Below are positions 15,433 through 23,926 of a stretch of DNA of 52,838 nt, one piece after another. The notes beneath the pieces are model-generated. The model saw only the letters and a list, made by a program, of their open reading frames with translations, did not search any database and was not told the DNA's origin. The DNA is from Rubricoccus marinus (lineage in GTDB: Bacteria > Bacteroidota > Rhodothermia > Rhodothermales > Rubricoccaceae): NCBI RefSeq assembly GCF_002257665.1, contig NZ_MQWB01000001.1, positions 1,021,651 to 1,074,488 of the forward strand. Reading direction: 5' to 3'. The stretch's first letter is position 1; every line of letters starts with the position of its first letter. The translations under genes and the position numbers were made by a program.

Positions 15433-15966
15433 ATGCGTCGCGCGTGGGTGCCTCTGGCGCTGATCGTACTTCTCGCCAGCGGCTGCCTGGCCACGCATCC
15501 GGTCGTGGCCCCGCCCGCCTCCGAGCCCGCGTTTCGGCCGGAGGTGTTCTTCCTCGGCCACACGAGCGGTATCGGGACGCTCACGTTCCGCAACGGCTTC
15601 CCCAAACGCGTGCGCGTGCAGAGCGTCGGCACGCCTCTGGCGGACGGGACGTTCCAACTGGACCAGACCATCACGATCGCGGGCGAGGCGCCAGAGGATC
15701 GAACGTGGATCATGCGGCCTCAGAGCCCGGCGCGGTACACGGCTTCGCTGACGGACGCTACCGGTGAGGCCGAGATCACCGTCGAGGGATCGCTGCTTCG
15801 CATCCGGTATCTGCTCGCGAAGCCGGACATCCGTATGGAGCAACGCCTTTACCTGGAGCCGGACGGGCGGGCGGCGCTCAACCTCGCGACGGTCCGCTTT
15901 CTCGGCATCCCGATCGCGCGGCTTCAGGAGCGGATCACGCGCAGGTCTTCGCCTCCAGAGCGATAG
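15433..15966 (+). CDS. DUF3833-like lipoprotein
   Basis: 177-residue predicted lipoprotein, lipobox LLASGC (Cys18). The mature part (VFFLGHTSGIGTLTFRNGF near residue 44, then a repeated beta pattern) resembles the lipocalin-like DUF3833 family, whose function is unknown. The ATG at 15433 follows the stop of the eRF1-like gene by two bases, so translation is probably coupled, although a functional link is doubtful. The longer open frame upstream (from 15211) overlaps that gene and is ignored. The perfect palindrome at 15967 begins immediately after the stop codon. Confidence 0.7.
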   Translation: MRRAWVPLALIVLLASGCLATHPVVAPPASEPAFRPEVFFLGHTSGIGTLTFRNGFPKRVRVQSVGTPLADGTFQLDQTITIAGEAPEDRTWIMRPQSPARYTASLTDATGEAEITVEGSLLRIRYLLAKPDIRMEQRLYLEPDGRAALNLATVRFLGIPIARLQERITRRSSPPER

Positions 15967-15984
15967 GCCTCTGGCGCCAGAGGC
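15967..15984. repeat. Dispersed 18-bp palindrome GCCTCTGGCGCCAGAGGC
   Basis: Perfect copy starting at the base after the stop codon of the DUF3833-like gene. Confidence 0.95.
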
Positions 15985-16072
15985 GGACGCAAGAGGGAAG
16001 AGCGGATCTACCGTCTCCAGAAACACGGAGGATGCGGTGGGGTAGGCCCGTGTCCCCGTACGGTTGCTTTTG

Positions 16073-17692
16073 ATGTCGAGTTTGCTACATCGCACGTTTC
16101 TCCTGTGCCTGATCATCGTGTGGAGTGCTGCGCCCATACGCGCGCAGGTGGACTTTACGTCCTCCAATCTTCCTATCGTGCTGATCGAGACCGATGAGGA
16201 GATCCCGGACGAGCCCAAAGTTCCGGGCCGCATGCGAGTTATCGACAACGGATCGGGACAGCGGAACCACGTGGGGGACAGCCCGACAGGTTACGACGGC
16301 TTTATCGGCATCGAAGTCCGAGGCGCTTCGTCGCAGAGCTTCCCAAAGAAGCAGTACGGCATCGAAACGCGGGACGCTTCGGGAGACAACCGCAACGTCT
16401 CCATCCTCGGGATGCCGGACGAGAACGACTGGGTATTGCACGCCCCGTACAGCGACAAGACGCTCATGCGAAACGCGCTCGCCTACCACATGGCGCGAGC
16501 CACGGGCCGGTACGCCTCGCGGACGCGGTGGTGCGAGGTGGTCCTCAACGGGGAGTACGTGGGCGTGTACGTGATGATGGAGAAGGTCAAGCGCGACGAC
16601 GGGCGAATCGACGTCAACAACCTCAAGCCCGACGAGACCTCTGGAGACGACCTCACGGGCGGGTACGTGATCCAACTCGACCGGCCCGACGAGGACGGAT
16701 GGTATTCCGCCTATCCGGCGCCGTACCCGACCTCGTTCCGCCCGTACTTCCAGTACCGCGAGCCCGCCGCCGACGAGATCGTCGCGGAGCAGGCCGCGTA
16801 CATCCAGGCGTTCATGGAGGACTTCGAATCGAGGATGGCCTCTGGCGACCCGGCCGATCCCCAGGCGGGATACCCGAGCGTTATCGACGTGGGCTCGTTC
16901 GTGGACTTCATGCTGGTCAACGAGGCCGCGCGGAACGTGGACGCGTACCGGCTGAGCACGTACTTCCACAAGGACAAGGACTCCAACGATCCGCTTCTCC
17001 ACGCCGGCCCGGTGTGGGACTTCAACATCGCCTTCGGCAACGCCTACTACTACGACGGCGCGGACCCCGAGGGTTATCACTACAACACGCGGACGTTCAA
17101 CAACACGCAGCCCATTCCCTTCTGGTGGCGCGAACTCGCCAACACCGAGGCGTTCCGCTCCGACATGACCGCGCGGTGGGAATCGCTCCGCGCCGGACCG
17201 TTCCAGACGGACGCGCTGCTCGCGTTTATCGATAGCACCGCCGCCGTTCTGGACGAGGCGCAGGCGCGCAACTTCAGGCGCTGGCCCGTCATCGGCCGCC
17301 GCGTCTGGCCCAACGACTTCGTGGGCGAGACCTACCAGGAAGAAGTCGACTACCTCAAAGGCTGGCTGAGCCAGCGCCTCGCGTGGCTGGACGGAAGCCT
17401 GCCGGTCTCGCAAGAGGCCTCTGGCGCCAGAGGACTCGCCGTTACCGCCGCCGCGCCCAACCCCTCGCGCGGCCGGCTCTCGTTCCAGGTCACCGTCGAC
17501 GCGCCGCAGGACGTCCGGGTCGAGGTCTACGACACGCGCGGACGACGCGTCACGCGCTTGCACTACGGTCCTGTTCTAGAGGCGCGGCGGGTCGAGTGGG
17601 ACGCGTCGGGCCTGGCCTCTGGCGCGTACCTGATCCGCGTCGAAGGCGAGCGGTTTCTTGAGACGCAGATGGTGACGATCGTCGCTCCCTAG
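16073..17692 (+). CDS. Secreted CotH-like kinase-fold protein with C-terminal sorting-type domain
   Basis: Exported protein of about 539 residues. The ATG at 16073 gives a signal peptide ending near PIRAQ; an in-frame TTG three codons earlier is less likely. The CotH region spans about residues 30-400 with GIEVRGASSQSFPKKQYGIE, DWVLHAPYSDKTLMRNALAY, GEYVGVYVMMEKVKRDDGRI and the active-site-like stretch VWDFNIAFGN. CotH proteins are atypical kinases that can phosphorylate protein. The last 80 residues (PNPSRGRLSFQVTV to LIRVEGERFLETQMV) resemble the Por/FlgD-type sorting tail of T9SS substrates, matching the T9SS genes at 39-44 kb. A dispersed palindrome at 17417 encodes the EASGARG linker just before the tail. 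Confidence 0.85.
   Translation: MSSLLHRTFLLCLIIVWSAAPIRAQVDFTSSNLPIVLIETDEEIPDEPKVPGRMRVIDNGSGQRNHVGDSPTGYDGFIGIEVRGASSQSFPKKQYGIETRDASGDNRNVSILGMPDENDWVLHAPYSDKTLMRNALAYHMARATGRYASRTRWCEVVLNGEYVGVYVMMEKVKRDDGRIDVNNLKPDETSGDDLTGGYVIQLDRPDEDGWYSAYPAPYPTSFRPYFQYREPAADEIVAEQAAYIQAFMEDFESRMASGDPADPQAGYPSVIDVGSFVDFMLVNEAARNVDAYRLSTYFHKDKDSNDPLLHAGPVWDFNIAFGNAYYYDGADPEGYHYNTRTFNNTQPIPFWWRELANTEAFRSDMTARWESLRAGPFQTDALLAFIDSTAAVLDEAQARNFRRWPVIGRRVWPNDFVGETYQEEVDYLKGWLSQRLAWLDGSLPVSQEASGARGLAVTAAAPNPSRGRLSFQVTVDAPQDVRVEVYDTRGRRVTRLHYGPVLEARRVEWDASGLASGAYLIRVEGERFLETQMVTIVAP
17417..17434. repeat. Dispersed palindrome inside the CotH-like gene
   Basis: GCCTCTGGCGCCAGAGGA, one base from consensus. It lies exactly at the linker between the CotH domain and the sorting tail and is read as ASGARG. 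Confidence 0.9.
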
Positions 17693-17712
17693 CTGACGCC
17701 CCATCGGAGACA

Positions 17713-17730
17713 CGCCAGAGGCCTCTGGCG
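17713..17730. repeat. Dispersed palindrome, opposite phase
   Basis: CGCCAGAGGCCTCTGGCG between the convergent CotH-like and S46 peptidase genes, next to a separate terminator hairpin. Confidence 0.93.
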
Positions 17731-17735
17731 CACAG

Positions 17736-17779
17736 AAAAGCGCCGGCCTGCGCGCTCGCGGACGAGGGCAGACCGGCGC
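17736..17779 (-). terminator. Terminator of the S46 peptidase gene
   Basis: GCGCCGG and CCGGCGC arms with additional inner pairing, followed on the minus strand by TTTT. It lies 25 bases past the stop of the minus-strand peptidase gene. Confidence 0.65.
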
Positions 17780-17803
17780 CGGAGGCAACATGCACGAGAG
17801 GAC

Positions 17804-20026
17804 TCAGTCCGTCAACTCGTCCACCAAACGGTCCAGCTTGTACACGTCGTCCAGCACCATCAGCATGGCGCGGACATCGAGCGAGACCGTGCGGTTGAGG
17901 GTATCGTCGAAGATGTAGTTGCCGGGCAGGCCTTCGATGTTGCCGTCGAACGCGATGCCGACGACTTCGAGGTCGCGGTTGAGAACCGGCGAACCCGAGT
18001 TGCCGCCGATGATGTCGTTGGTGCTCACGAAGTTGTACGGCGTGGAAAGCGGGAGGCTGCCCTGCATCTCGCGCCAGCGGCTCGGGAGGTACCAGTCGCA
18101 GGTTTCGTCTGCTGTAGCGCTCGTGTCGCCGCCGAGGCACTGGCTGACGTAGCGGTCATACAGTCCGTAAAACGTCGTGTATGGCGGCGTAACGGTCCCG
18201 TTGTACGGGTAGCCCTTGACGACGCCGTCCGTGATGCGGAGCGAGAACGTGGCGTCAGGCGGCGTGCTCGTGCCGTAGATCTCGAAGCGGCTCCGCGCCA
18301 GCTTGGATTGCAACTCGCTTTGCTCCGCGTTGAGCGGCTGGATCGCGCCGAAGTACGCGCGCAGCGCCGGAAGCACCGCGTTGGCCGCGAGGACCGCAGG
18401 GTCCTGCGAGAGGTCCGCACCCGAGTCGATAGCCTCTTGCGTGGACTCCGCCGTGGTCAGAGCGGAGCCGTCGACCATCGCCTGTGCGGCGGCGGCGGCG
18501 GTTCGGCCCTTGAGGAGCGCCTGGGTCACCTCGTCATCGGCACCGAGGTAGTCCTCGAAGTCCTGGAAGCGGGCTTCCAAGAGGTACGTCTGGAGAAGCT
18601 CCGGCTGGTCCTCGATGGCGAGAAGAGCCTCTGGCGAGCCCTCGCTGAGGACGTACGCGAGGCCGCGGTTCAGGACGGCTCCGTTGTAGGGGGAGCCGGG
18701 GCCGAACGCCGTAAAGGCGCGTGCCTGAGGCGCCAGGTCCCTCGCGCGCGTCCGGTTGTCCGAAATGCGGTCCACGATGTCCCCGTAGAGGCCTTGCGCC
18801 TGAGCGTTGGCCCGCAGGTCGCGCTGGTAGGCACGCTCAGCGGCTTCGCGGCGCGCGAGGATGTACGGATCGCGGAGACCCTGAACGCGTCCGGTGTAAG
18901 CCTTGCGACCGTTGCCGAGCGAGAAGTAGGTGTCTTCCAACTCCGCGTAAAGCGGGTCGTCAGGCGTCGCGTCGAGGTAGCGCTTGTAAGCGGCCTCGCG
19001 AGAGGTCAGGAAGTCCAAGAGCGCGGGCTCGGTCACGTCGCGCCGATAGGCCAATTCTGCGACGGTGTTCAGCCGCGTCGTGGAGCCGGGGTTGCCGATC
19101 ACGAAGACGAGATCACCCGGGTCCGAGCCTTCTTCCTGGAAGGGGAAGAAGACATCGGGGCGGACAGGCTGGCCGTCCTCACCGTAGGCGCGGAAAAGCG
19201 AGAAGTCCAGGCTGTAGCGGGGATATGTGAAGTTGTCCGGGTCGCCGCCGAAGTAGCCCAACGCCGTCTCGGGCGCGAAGACAAGTCGCACATCGCCATA
19301 GCGCTTGAAGATGTACGCTTTGTACTGACCACCGGCGTAGAGCGTGATCACCTGCGCGCGGACGTCCTCGCCCCGCTCTTCGGTCATCCGGGTGGTGATC
19401 GCTTCGACTGCGGCAGCGCGTGCCTGCTGCTTCTCGGCATCGCTGGCCTCGCCAGAGGCTGCGGCGTCGACCTCGGCGGTGACGTCGATGATCTCGATAA
19501 GCTGCTCCACGAACAGGTCTTCGATGGGCTTCTCCTGCGCCATCGTGCCTGCGTAGTAGCCAGCCTCGTTGTAGTCCTGGCCGTCTTCGAGCGAGGCTTT
19601 TGTCACAGACTCGCGCGCACAGTGGTGGTTGGTGAGCACCAAGCCCGACGCGGACACAAACGACGCCGAGCAGTACGTCGCGAAGCGGAGCGCACCGAGT
19701 TGAGCGCGCTCGAACCATTCGTCGTCCGGGCGGAAGTCGTAGGTCTCCGCGAGGTAGTCGCGCGGCGGGTCGTCAAGCGTGAACATCCGGCCGTTGTCGA
19801 ACCGGCCGGCCTGAACCGTGTCGGGATCGAACGTGAGGCCTTCCACGCCGTCCAGGACGGAGGAGGGGGCCTCTGGCGTCTGCATGGGCATCGCGCCCGG
19901 CATCTGGGCGGATTCCGTGGGCGCGGCCACCGTGGGCGGCGCGGCCTCTGGCGTGGCGACGGGCGCGGAGCCGCCGCATCCGGCCAGAATCAGCACGAAG
20001 GCGACGAGGGAGAAGCGAGAGAGCAT
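17804..20026 (-). CDS. S46 family dipeptidyl-peptidase (DPP7/DPP11 type), lipoprotein
   Basis: 740-residue exported serine peptidase that should release dipeptides from peptide N-termini. Signal peptide with lipobox LILAGC (Cys17), then a Pro/Ala-rich linker. The chymotrypsin-type triad region includes TNHHC (His134/135) with the family Gly-rich ASGLVLTNHHC, and GGNSGSPVLN near the C-terminus containing the nucleophilic serine, followed by FDGNIEGLPGNY. DPP7 and DPP11 differ at a specificity residue close to this last stretch, and I cannot assign which with confidence. S46 peptidases are characteristic of Bacteroidota and relatives that feed on peptides. It is divergent from the tRNA-Leu gene at 20058. 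Confidence 0.93.
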   Translation of the reverse strand: MLSRFSLVAFVLILAGCGGSAPVATPEAAPPTVAAPTESAQMPGAMPMQTPEAPSSVLDGVEGLTFDPDTVQAGRFDNGRMFTLDDPPRDYLAETYDFRPDDEWFERAQLGALRFATYCSASFVSASGLVLTNHHCARESVTKASLEDGQDYNEAGYYAGTMAQEKPIEDLFVEQLIEIIDVTAEVDAAASGEASDAEKQQARAAAVEAITTRMTEERGEDVRAQVITLYAGGQYKAYIFKRYGDVRLVFAPETALGYFGGDPDNFTYPRYSLDFSLFRAYGEDGQPVRPDVFFPFQEEGSDPGDLVFVIGNPGSTTRLNTVAELAYRRDVTEPALLDFLTSREAAYKRYLDATPDDPLYAELEDTYFSLGNGRKAYTGRVQGLRDPYILARREAAERAYQRDLRANAQAQGLYGDIVDRISDNRTRARDLAPQARAFTAFGPGSPYNGAVLNRGLAYVLSEGSPEALLAIEDQPELLQTYLLEARFQDFEDYLGADDEVTQALLKGRTAAAAAQAMVDGSALTTAESTQEAIDSGADLSQDPAVLAANAVLPALRAYFGAIQPLNAEQSELQSKLARSRFEIYGTSTPPDATFSLRITDGVVKGYPYNGTVTPPYTTFYGLYDRYVSQCLGGDTSATADETCDWYLPSRWREMQGSLPLSTPYNFVSTNDIIGGNSGSPVLNRDLEVVGIAFDGNIEGLPGNYIFDDTLNRTVSLDVRAMLMVLDDVYKLDRLVDELTD

Positions 20027-20057
20027 GGGAGAGAGGAGGTATTATCTTGGACGGCCT

Positions 20058-20141
20058 GCGAGAATGGCGGAATTGGTAGACGCGCCAGACTTAGGATCTG
20101 GTGGGGTAACACCTGTGGGGGTTCGAGTCCCCCTTCTCGCA
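20058..20141 (+). tRNA. tRNA-Leu (anticodon UAG)
   Basis: 84-nt class II tRNA. Acceptor arms GCGAGAA and TTCTCGC pair perfectly with discriminator A. The anticodon stem is CCAGA/TCTGG with loop CTTAGGA, giving anticodon TAG (reads CUA/CUN). There is a long variable arm, and the T arm contains GTTCGAGTC. CCA is not encoded. A TATTAT box at 20040-20045 could be its -10 element, though no matching -35 is obvious. Confidence 0.97.
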
Positions 20142-20192
20142 CTGCGTGGCTTTCGTACCCTTGCCGCCGCCGCTGGTTCTCACCTCTCTAGG

Positions 20193-22271
20193 ATGTTCAA
20201 GACCCTGACGGCGTGCCTCGCGCCGGTTTTCGCCGCCCTCCTCGTCCTCGGCGGCTGCGCCGGGTCGCCGCCTGTGGCGCCCTCGCCAGAGGCCATCTAC
20301 CGGCCCGCCGACGCGCTGTTGGAGCGGCCCGAGCTCCAGGCGATCGTGGACGCGCAGGTGCTGCGGAGCGCGGCGCCCCTCGTCAACGCGCTGGCCTCTG
20401 GCGACGCGTCGGTGCGCGCCCGCGCGGCGCTTGCGTTGGGTTCGGTTCAGGCGCCAGAGGCCGTGGGGCCGCTTACGGACGCGCTCCAGGACAGCGTACC
20501 GCTGGTACGCGCCGACGCCGCGTGGGCACTAGGCCAGACCGCCGACTCCAGCGCGGCGGGGTTCCTGTTCCTCGCGCTGCGTCGTGAGGGGACGCCCGCC
20601 GTCCAGCACGAACTGATCGACGCTATCGGCAAGGTCGGGAGCGAGGCGGACGGGGACGCGCTGCTGGAGCTTGACCTCCCTCCGGTCCGCGAAGCCGACC
20701 GCGCCCTCGCGCTTGCGCGGCTGGCCATGCGCCAGAGGCTCAGCGCCGACGCCTTCGGCGTGCTCGCGAGGCACTTGACCTCGGCCTCTGGCGCGCTCCG
20801 CGAGGACGCGGCCTACGCGTTTTCTCGTGCAGACGGCTGGGGTTCTAGCGCCGAGCGCGTGCGCGATGCGTTCGACGAACTCCCTGCTGGCGATCCGGCG
20901 CGGATGCACCTCGCGCGGGCTCTGGGCCGGCTCGGAGAGGCCGAGGACGCCCCCCGCCTTGCGCGTGCGCTCCAGACCGACCCCGACTGGCGCGTCCGTG
21001 TCAACGCCGCAGCTTCGCTCGGCCGCATCGTAGAGACCCGGGACGCCAGAGGCGCGCTGTTCGCCGCATTGGACGATCCCAGCGTGCACGTACGCGTCGT
21101 GGCGGCGACATCCATTGCGGGCGCAGACGCGCTGCCTCCCGTGTATGTGGACCGAGCGCGGACGTGGATCGAAAGCCGTGCCGCTGGCGAGTGGCAGGCG
21201 GCGGCGGCGCTGTTGCCCGCGATGGCAGCAGCAGGGGACGGCGCGTTTGTGGCGCGATGGGTAGAGGCGCAGAGCGACGTGTTCGCGCGGGCCGCTGGCG
21301 CCTCGGCGTTGGGCGCGGCCTCCGGCGACGCTGTGGCGACCGACGCCCTTCTGACGCTCGCGCAGGATGAGCGCGCTCTCGTCGCGAGCGCCGCGCTCGG
21401 CGCGATGGGCCGCCTCTGGCGCCGCGAGCGCAGCGAATCCCTCGCCCAAACCCTCGCGCCCGCTCTGTTGGAAGGCCTCCGCCGTCAGGACGTCGCGACA
21501 ACCGGGAGCGCGGCCGGCGTTCTCGGCGACACCTTGTTCGCGCGCTACGGCGCGCCAGAAGCTCTGCGCGAGGTGTACGAGAGCTACGACGCGCCAGAGG
21601 CGCTCGAAGCCCGCGTCGCGATCCTGAACGCGATCGGCGAGGGGCGCGACGGGAGCGAACTCGACTTCCTGCTCGGCATCGCGCTCAACGCCGAAACCTC
21701 GCCGCCGCTGCGGAAGGCCGCCGTGGACGCGCTCAACAAGCGGCTCGTGGAGGGCATCGACGTGGACCTGACGCAGGCCTCTGGCGAGGCCGCCGAGACG
21801 GTCGGCATCGACTGGGCGTTTTTGGGCCGGCTGGGCCGGCATCCGCTGCTGACGCTCCAGACCACGCGCGGCGAGATCGGGATCGAGATGGACGCCGAGG
21901 CAGCGCCGCAAACGGTGCAGACGATGACGCGGAGCGCTCGCGAGGGCAACTACGACGGCGTGCCGTTCCACCGCGTCGTCCCCAACTTCGTGCTCCAGGG
22001 CGGCGATTACTTCCGCCGCGACGGCTACGGCGGCCCGGATGTCCCCATCCGCAGCGAGTTCTCGCGCCTCCGCTACCGCACCGGTACCGCGGGCATCGCC
22101 TCGTCCGGGAAGGACACCGAGGGCGTTCAGTTTTTCGTCACGCACAGCCCCACGCCGCACCTCGACGGCCGCTACACCGTGTTCGGCCGCGTCGTAGAAG
22201 GGCAGGACGTGGCCAACGAGATCCGCGTAGGCGACGTGATTCTCAATGCCCGCGTGACCGCCGAGCGATAA
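20193..22271 (+). CDS. HEAT-repeat / cyclophilin-type peptidyl-prolyl isomerase fusion lipoprotein
   Basis: 692-residue predicted periplasmic lipoprotein (ATG at 20193, lipobox LVLGGC). Residues about 60-540 are a run of HEAT-like helical repeats (for example DASVRARAALALGSVQAPEA, VPLVRADAAWALGQ, DDPSVHVRVVAATSIAG). The last 150 residues are a cyclophilin domain: LTLQTTRGEIGIEMDAEAAP, VPFHRVVPNFVLQGGDYF, GVQFFVTHSPTPHLDGRYTV and FGRVVEGQDV. The FHR.VP..VLQGG and QFF motifs are the cyclophilin active site. The HEAT part may present client proteins to the isomerase during envelope folding (inference). The dispersed word is common in the HEAT part (ASG, PEA, RQR, LWR) and absent from the cyclophilin domain. 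Confidence 0.88.
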   Translation: MFKTLTACLAPVFAALLVLGGCAGSPPVAPSPEAIYRPADALLERPELQAIVDAQVLRSAAPLVNALASGDASVRARAALALGSVQAPEAVGPLTDALQDSVPLVRADAAWALGQTADSSAAGFLFLALRREGTPAVQHELIDAIGKVGSEADGDALLELDLPPVREADRALALARLAMRQRLSADAFGVLARHLTSASGALREDAAYAFSRADGWGSSAERVRDAFDELPAGDPARMHLARALGRLGEAEDAPRLARALQTDPDWRVRVNAAASLGRIVETRDARGALFAALDDPSVHVRVVAATSIAGADALPPVYVDRARTWIESRAAGEWQAAAALLPAMAAAGDGAFVARWVEAQSDVFARAAGASALGAASGDAVATDALLTLAQDERALVASAALGAMGRLWRRERSESLAQTLAPALLEGLRRQDVATTGSAAGVLGDTLFARYGAPEALREVYESYDAPEALEARVAILNAIGEGRDGSELDFLLGIALNAETSPPLRKAAVDALNKRLVEGIDVDLTQASGEAAETVGIDWAFLGRLGRHPLLTLQTTRGEIGIEMDAEAAPQTVQTMTRSAREGNYDGVPFHRVVPNFVLQGGDYFRRDGYGGPDVPIRSEFSRLRYRTGTAGIASSGKDTEGVQFFVTHSPTPHLDGRYTVFGRVVEGQDVANEIRVGDVILNARVTAER

Positions 22272-22287
22272 CCAGCAGTTCAGCGCG

Positions 22288-23526
22288 ATGAGCAAGACCG
22301 GCGACGCGCCTTTGGCGCCAGAGGCAGAGCCCACGATGCCAGCTGCGCCAGAGGCGCGGCCGAAAGCCTCTGGCGGTCTGGGCGAGGTCGCGCGGCTGTT
22401 CCTCAAGCTCGGGTTCATCGCCTTCGGCGGCCCGGCGGCGCACATCGCGATGATGGAGGACGAGGTGGTGGAGCGGCGTGGGTGGCTCTCGCGCCAGCAC
22501 TTCCTGGACCTGATCGGCGCGACGAACCTCATCCCGGGCCCGAACTCGACCGAGATGACGATGCACGTCGGCTACGAGCGTGCGGGGTGGCGCGGACTGT
22601 TCGTGGCGGGCGCGTGTTTTATCGGTCCGGCGGTCCTGCTCACGGGGCTCGCGGCGTGGGCGTACGTGGAGTACGGCGAGCTGCCCGTCGTTGAGCCATT
22701 CCTGTATGGTATCAAGCCTGCGGTCTTGGCCGTTATCGCAGGAGCGCTGTGGAAGCTGGGCAAGAAAGCGATCAAAGGCTGGCCTCTGGCGGTGATCTCG
22801 GTTCTCGTCGCTAGCGCGGTGCTAGCGGGTCTAGGGGAAGTGTGGGCGCTCCTCGTGGGGGGCATTCTGGGCGCGCTCGCGCTCCGCGCGGTCGCCCCTG
22901 GCGACAGCGGGACGGCTTCGCGGTGGTTGCCCATCCTGTTTCTGCAGAGCAGCGGCGCGGGCCTCGCCTCTGGCGCCAGCGGCCTGGGCGCGGCGTCCAG
23001 CGTGTCGATGTGGAAGCTGTTCCTCTTCTTCCTGAAGGTGGGCAGCGTGCTCTACGGCTCGGGCTACGTGCTCGTGGCGTTCCTCGAAGGTGGGCTCGTA
23101 GACGACCTCGGCTGGCTTACCCAAGGGCAACTCCTCGACGCCATCGCCATCGGGCAGTTCACGCCCGGCCCCGTGCTCTCCACGTCCACCTTTATCGGCT
23201 ACCTCGTGCTCGGCGTCGGCGGTGCGGCCGTCGCGACGCTCGGCATCTTTCTGCCGTCGTTCGTTTTCGTGGGCATCCTGAACCCGCTGATCCCGCGCCT
23301 GCGGCAGTCGGCGTGGCTCTCGGCGTTTCTAGACGCCGTCAACGCGGCCGCCGTCGCGCTGATGCTCGCCGTCACGCTTCAACTCGGGCGCGACGTGCTC
23401 GTGTCGTGGCCCGCGGTCGTGATCGCGTTGCTTGCTGCCGTCGCAGTGATCCGGTTCAAGCTGAACGCGGTCTACATCGTGCTCGGCGGCGCAGCGCTCG
23501 GCTTCCTGCTCTCCGCCTGGGCCTAG
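22288..23526 (+). CDS. chrA: Chromate transporter, long-chain CHR family
   Basis: 412-residue inner-membrane protein with two homologous CHR domains. The first has KLGFIAFGGPAAHIAMMEDE, followed by NLIPGPNSTEMTMHVGY. The second has FLKVGSVLYGSGYVLVAFLE, followed by AIGQFTPGPVLSTSTFIGY. The paired FGGP and GPGP-like signatures define ChrA-type anion transporters. The N-terminal 30 residues (APLAPEAE, PEARPKASGG) are almost entirely encoded by dispersed repeats, including a variant palindrome at 22308, and precede the first conserved residue. The start codon is 16 bases after the HEAT-cyclophilin stop. No other chromate-resistance gene is nearby, so the actual anion is uncertain. Confidence 0.9.
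   Translation: MSKTGDAPLAPEAEPTMPAAPEARPKASGGLGEVARLFLKLGFIAFGGPAAHIAMMEDEVVERRGWLSRQHFLDLIGATNLIPGPNSTEMTMHVGYERAGWRGLFVAGACFIGPAVLLTGLAAWAYVEYGELPVVEPFLYGIKPAVLAVIAGALWKLGKKAIKGWPLAVISVLVASAVLAGLGEVWALLVGGILGALALRAVAPGDSGTASRWLPILFLQSSGAGLASGASGLGAASSVSMWKLFLFFLKVGSVLYGSGYVLVAFLEGGLVDDLGWLTQGQLLDAIAIGQFTPGPVLSTSTFIGYLVLGVGGAAVATLGIFLPSFVFVGILNPLIPRLRQSAWLSAFLDAVNAAAVALMLAVTLQLGRDVLVSWPAVVIALLAAVAVIRFKLNAVYIVLGGAALGFLLSAWA
22308..22325. repeat. Dispersed palindrome variant inside chrA
   Basis: GCCTTTGGCGCCAGAGGC, one base from consensus, read as PLAPEA in the non-conserved N-terminal tail of ChrA. Confidence 0.85.
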
Positions 23527-23534
23527 CGCGAGAG

Positions 23535-23574
23535 GCCTCTGGCGGAGGATCCGCAACGCTTCAGCGCCAGAGGC
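23535..23574. repeat. Spaced inverted pair of the dispersed word between convergent genes
   Basis: GCCTCTGGCG and CGCCAGAGGC are separated by 20 bases and can form a stem-loop. The second arm ends at the base before the stop codon of the minus-strand DUF2892 gene. A bidirectional terminator role is plausible. Confidence 0.75.
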
Positions 23575-23787
23575 TCAGGAGCGGCGGCGGGGGAGGGTGG
23601 AGAGTCCAACGGATCGATACAGGGGGCAGAACCCCACGGCAGCGGTCGCAACCAGCACGACGGCGATCACGCCCAGCACCCACGCGAACAGCGTGCTCTC
23701 GATCAGGCCGAACAGGAGCAGGACGCCGATGACGCCCGCCGCGACGAGGCGGACTTTACGGTCGGGATAAGAGAGGTTGGTCGTCAT
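23575..23787 (-). CDS. DUF2892 (YgaP-like) small membrane protein
   Basis: 70-residue protein starting at the ATG at 23787 (MTTNLSYPDRKVRLVAAG). Two hydrophobic helices (VIGVLLLFGLIESTLFAW and VLGVIAVVLVATAAVGFCPL) with a cysteine-proline at the second helix end match the DUF2892/YgaP transmembrane family, which is often found alone or fused to rhodanese domains. Function unknown; associated elsewhere with sulfur or redox proteins. The long upstream extension of the frame has no homology and overlaps the promoter region of the divergent gene at 23927. Confidence 0.82.
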   Translation of the reverse strand: MTTNLSYPDRKVRLVAAGVIGVLLLFGLIESTLFAWVLGVIAVVLVATAAVGFCPLYRSVGLSTLPRRRS

Positions 23788-23846
23788 AGTCCGAAGGGGC
23801 GGTGAACCGTGAACGTACGATGATGGAACTGAACGGGAGGACTCTC

Positions 23847-23892
23847 GCGCCAGAGGCCATCGCGCGAGGCCTTTCGGCTCGGCCTCTGGCGC
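23847..23892. repeat. Spaced inverted pair of the dispersed word in a divergent promoter region
   Basis: GCGCCAGAGGCC and GGCCTCTGGCGC form 12-bp arms separated by 22 bases, between the DUF2892 start (minus) and the TonB-domain gene (plus). An example of the pair lying upstream of genes rather than after stops. Confidence 0.75.
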
Positions 23893-23926
23893 CGGTATCT
23901 TGGCGCACTCACCTGCCCGACTGCTC

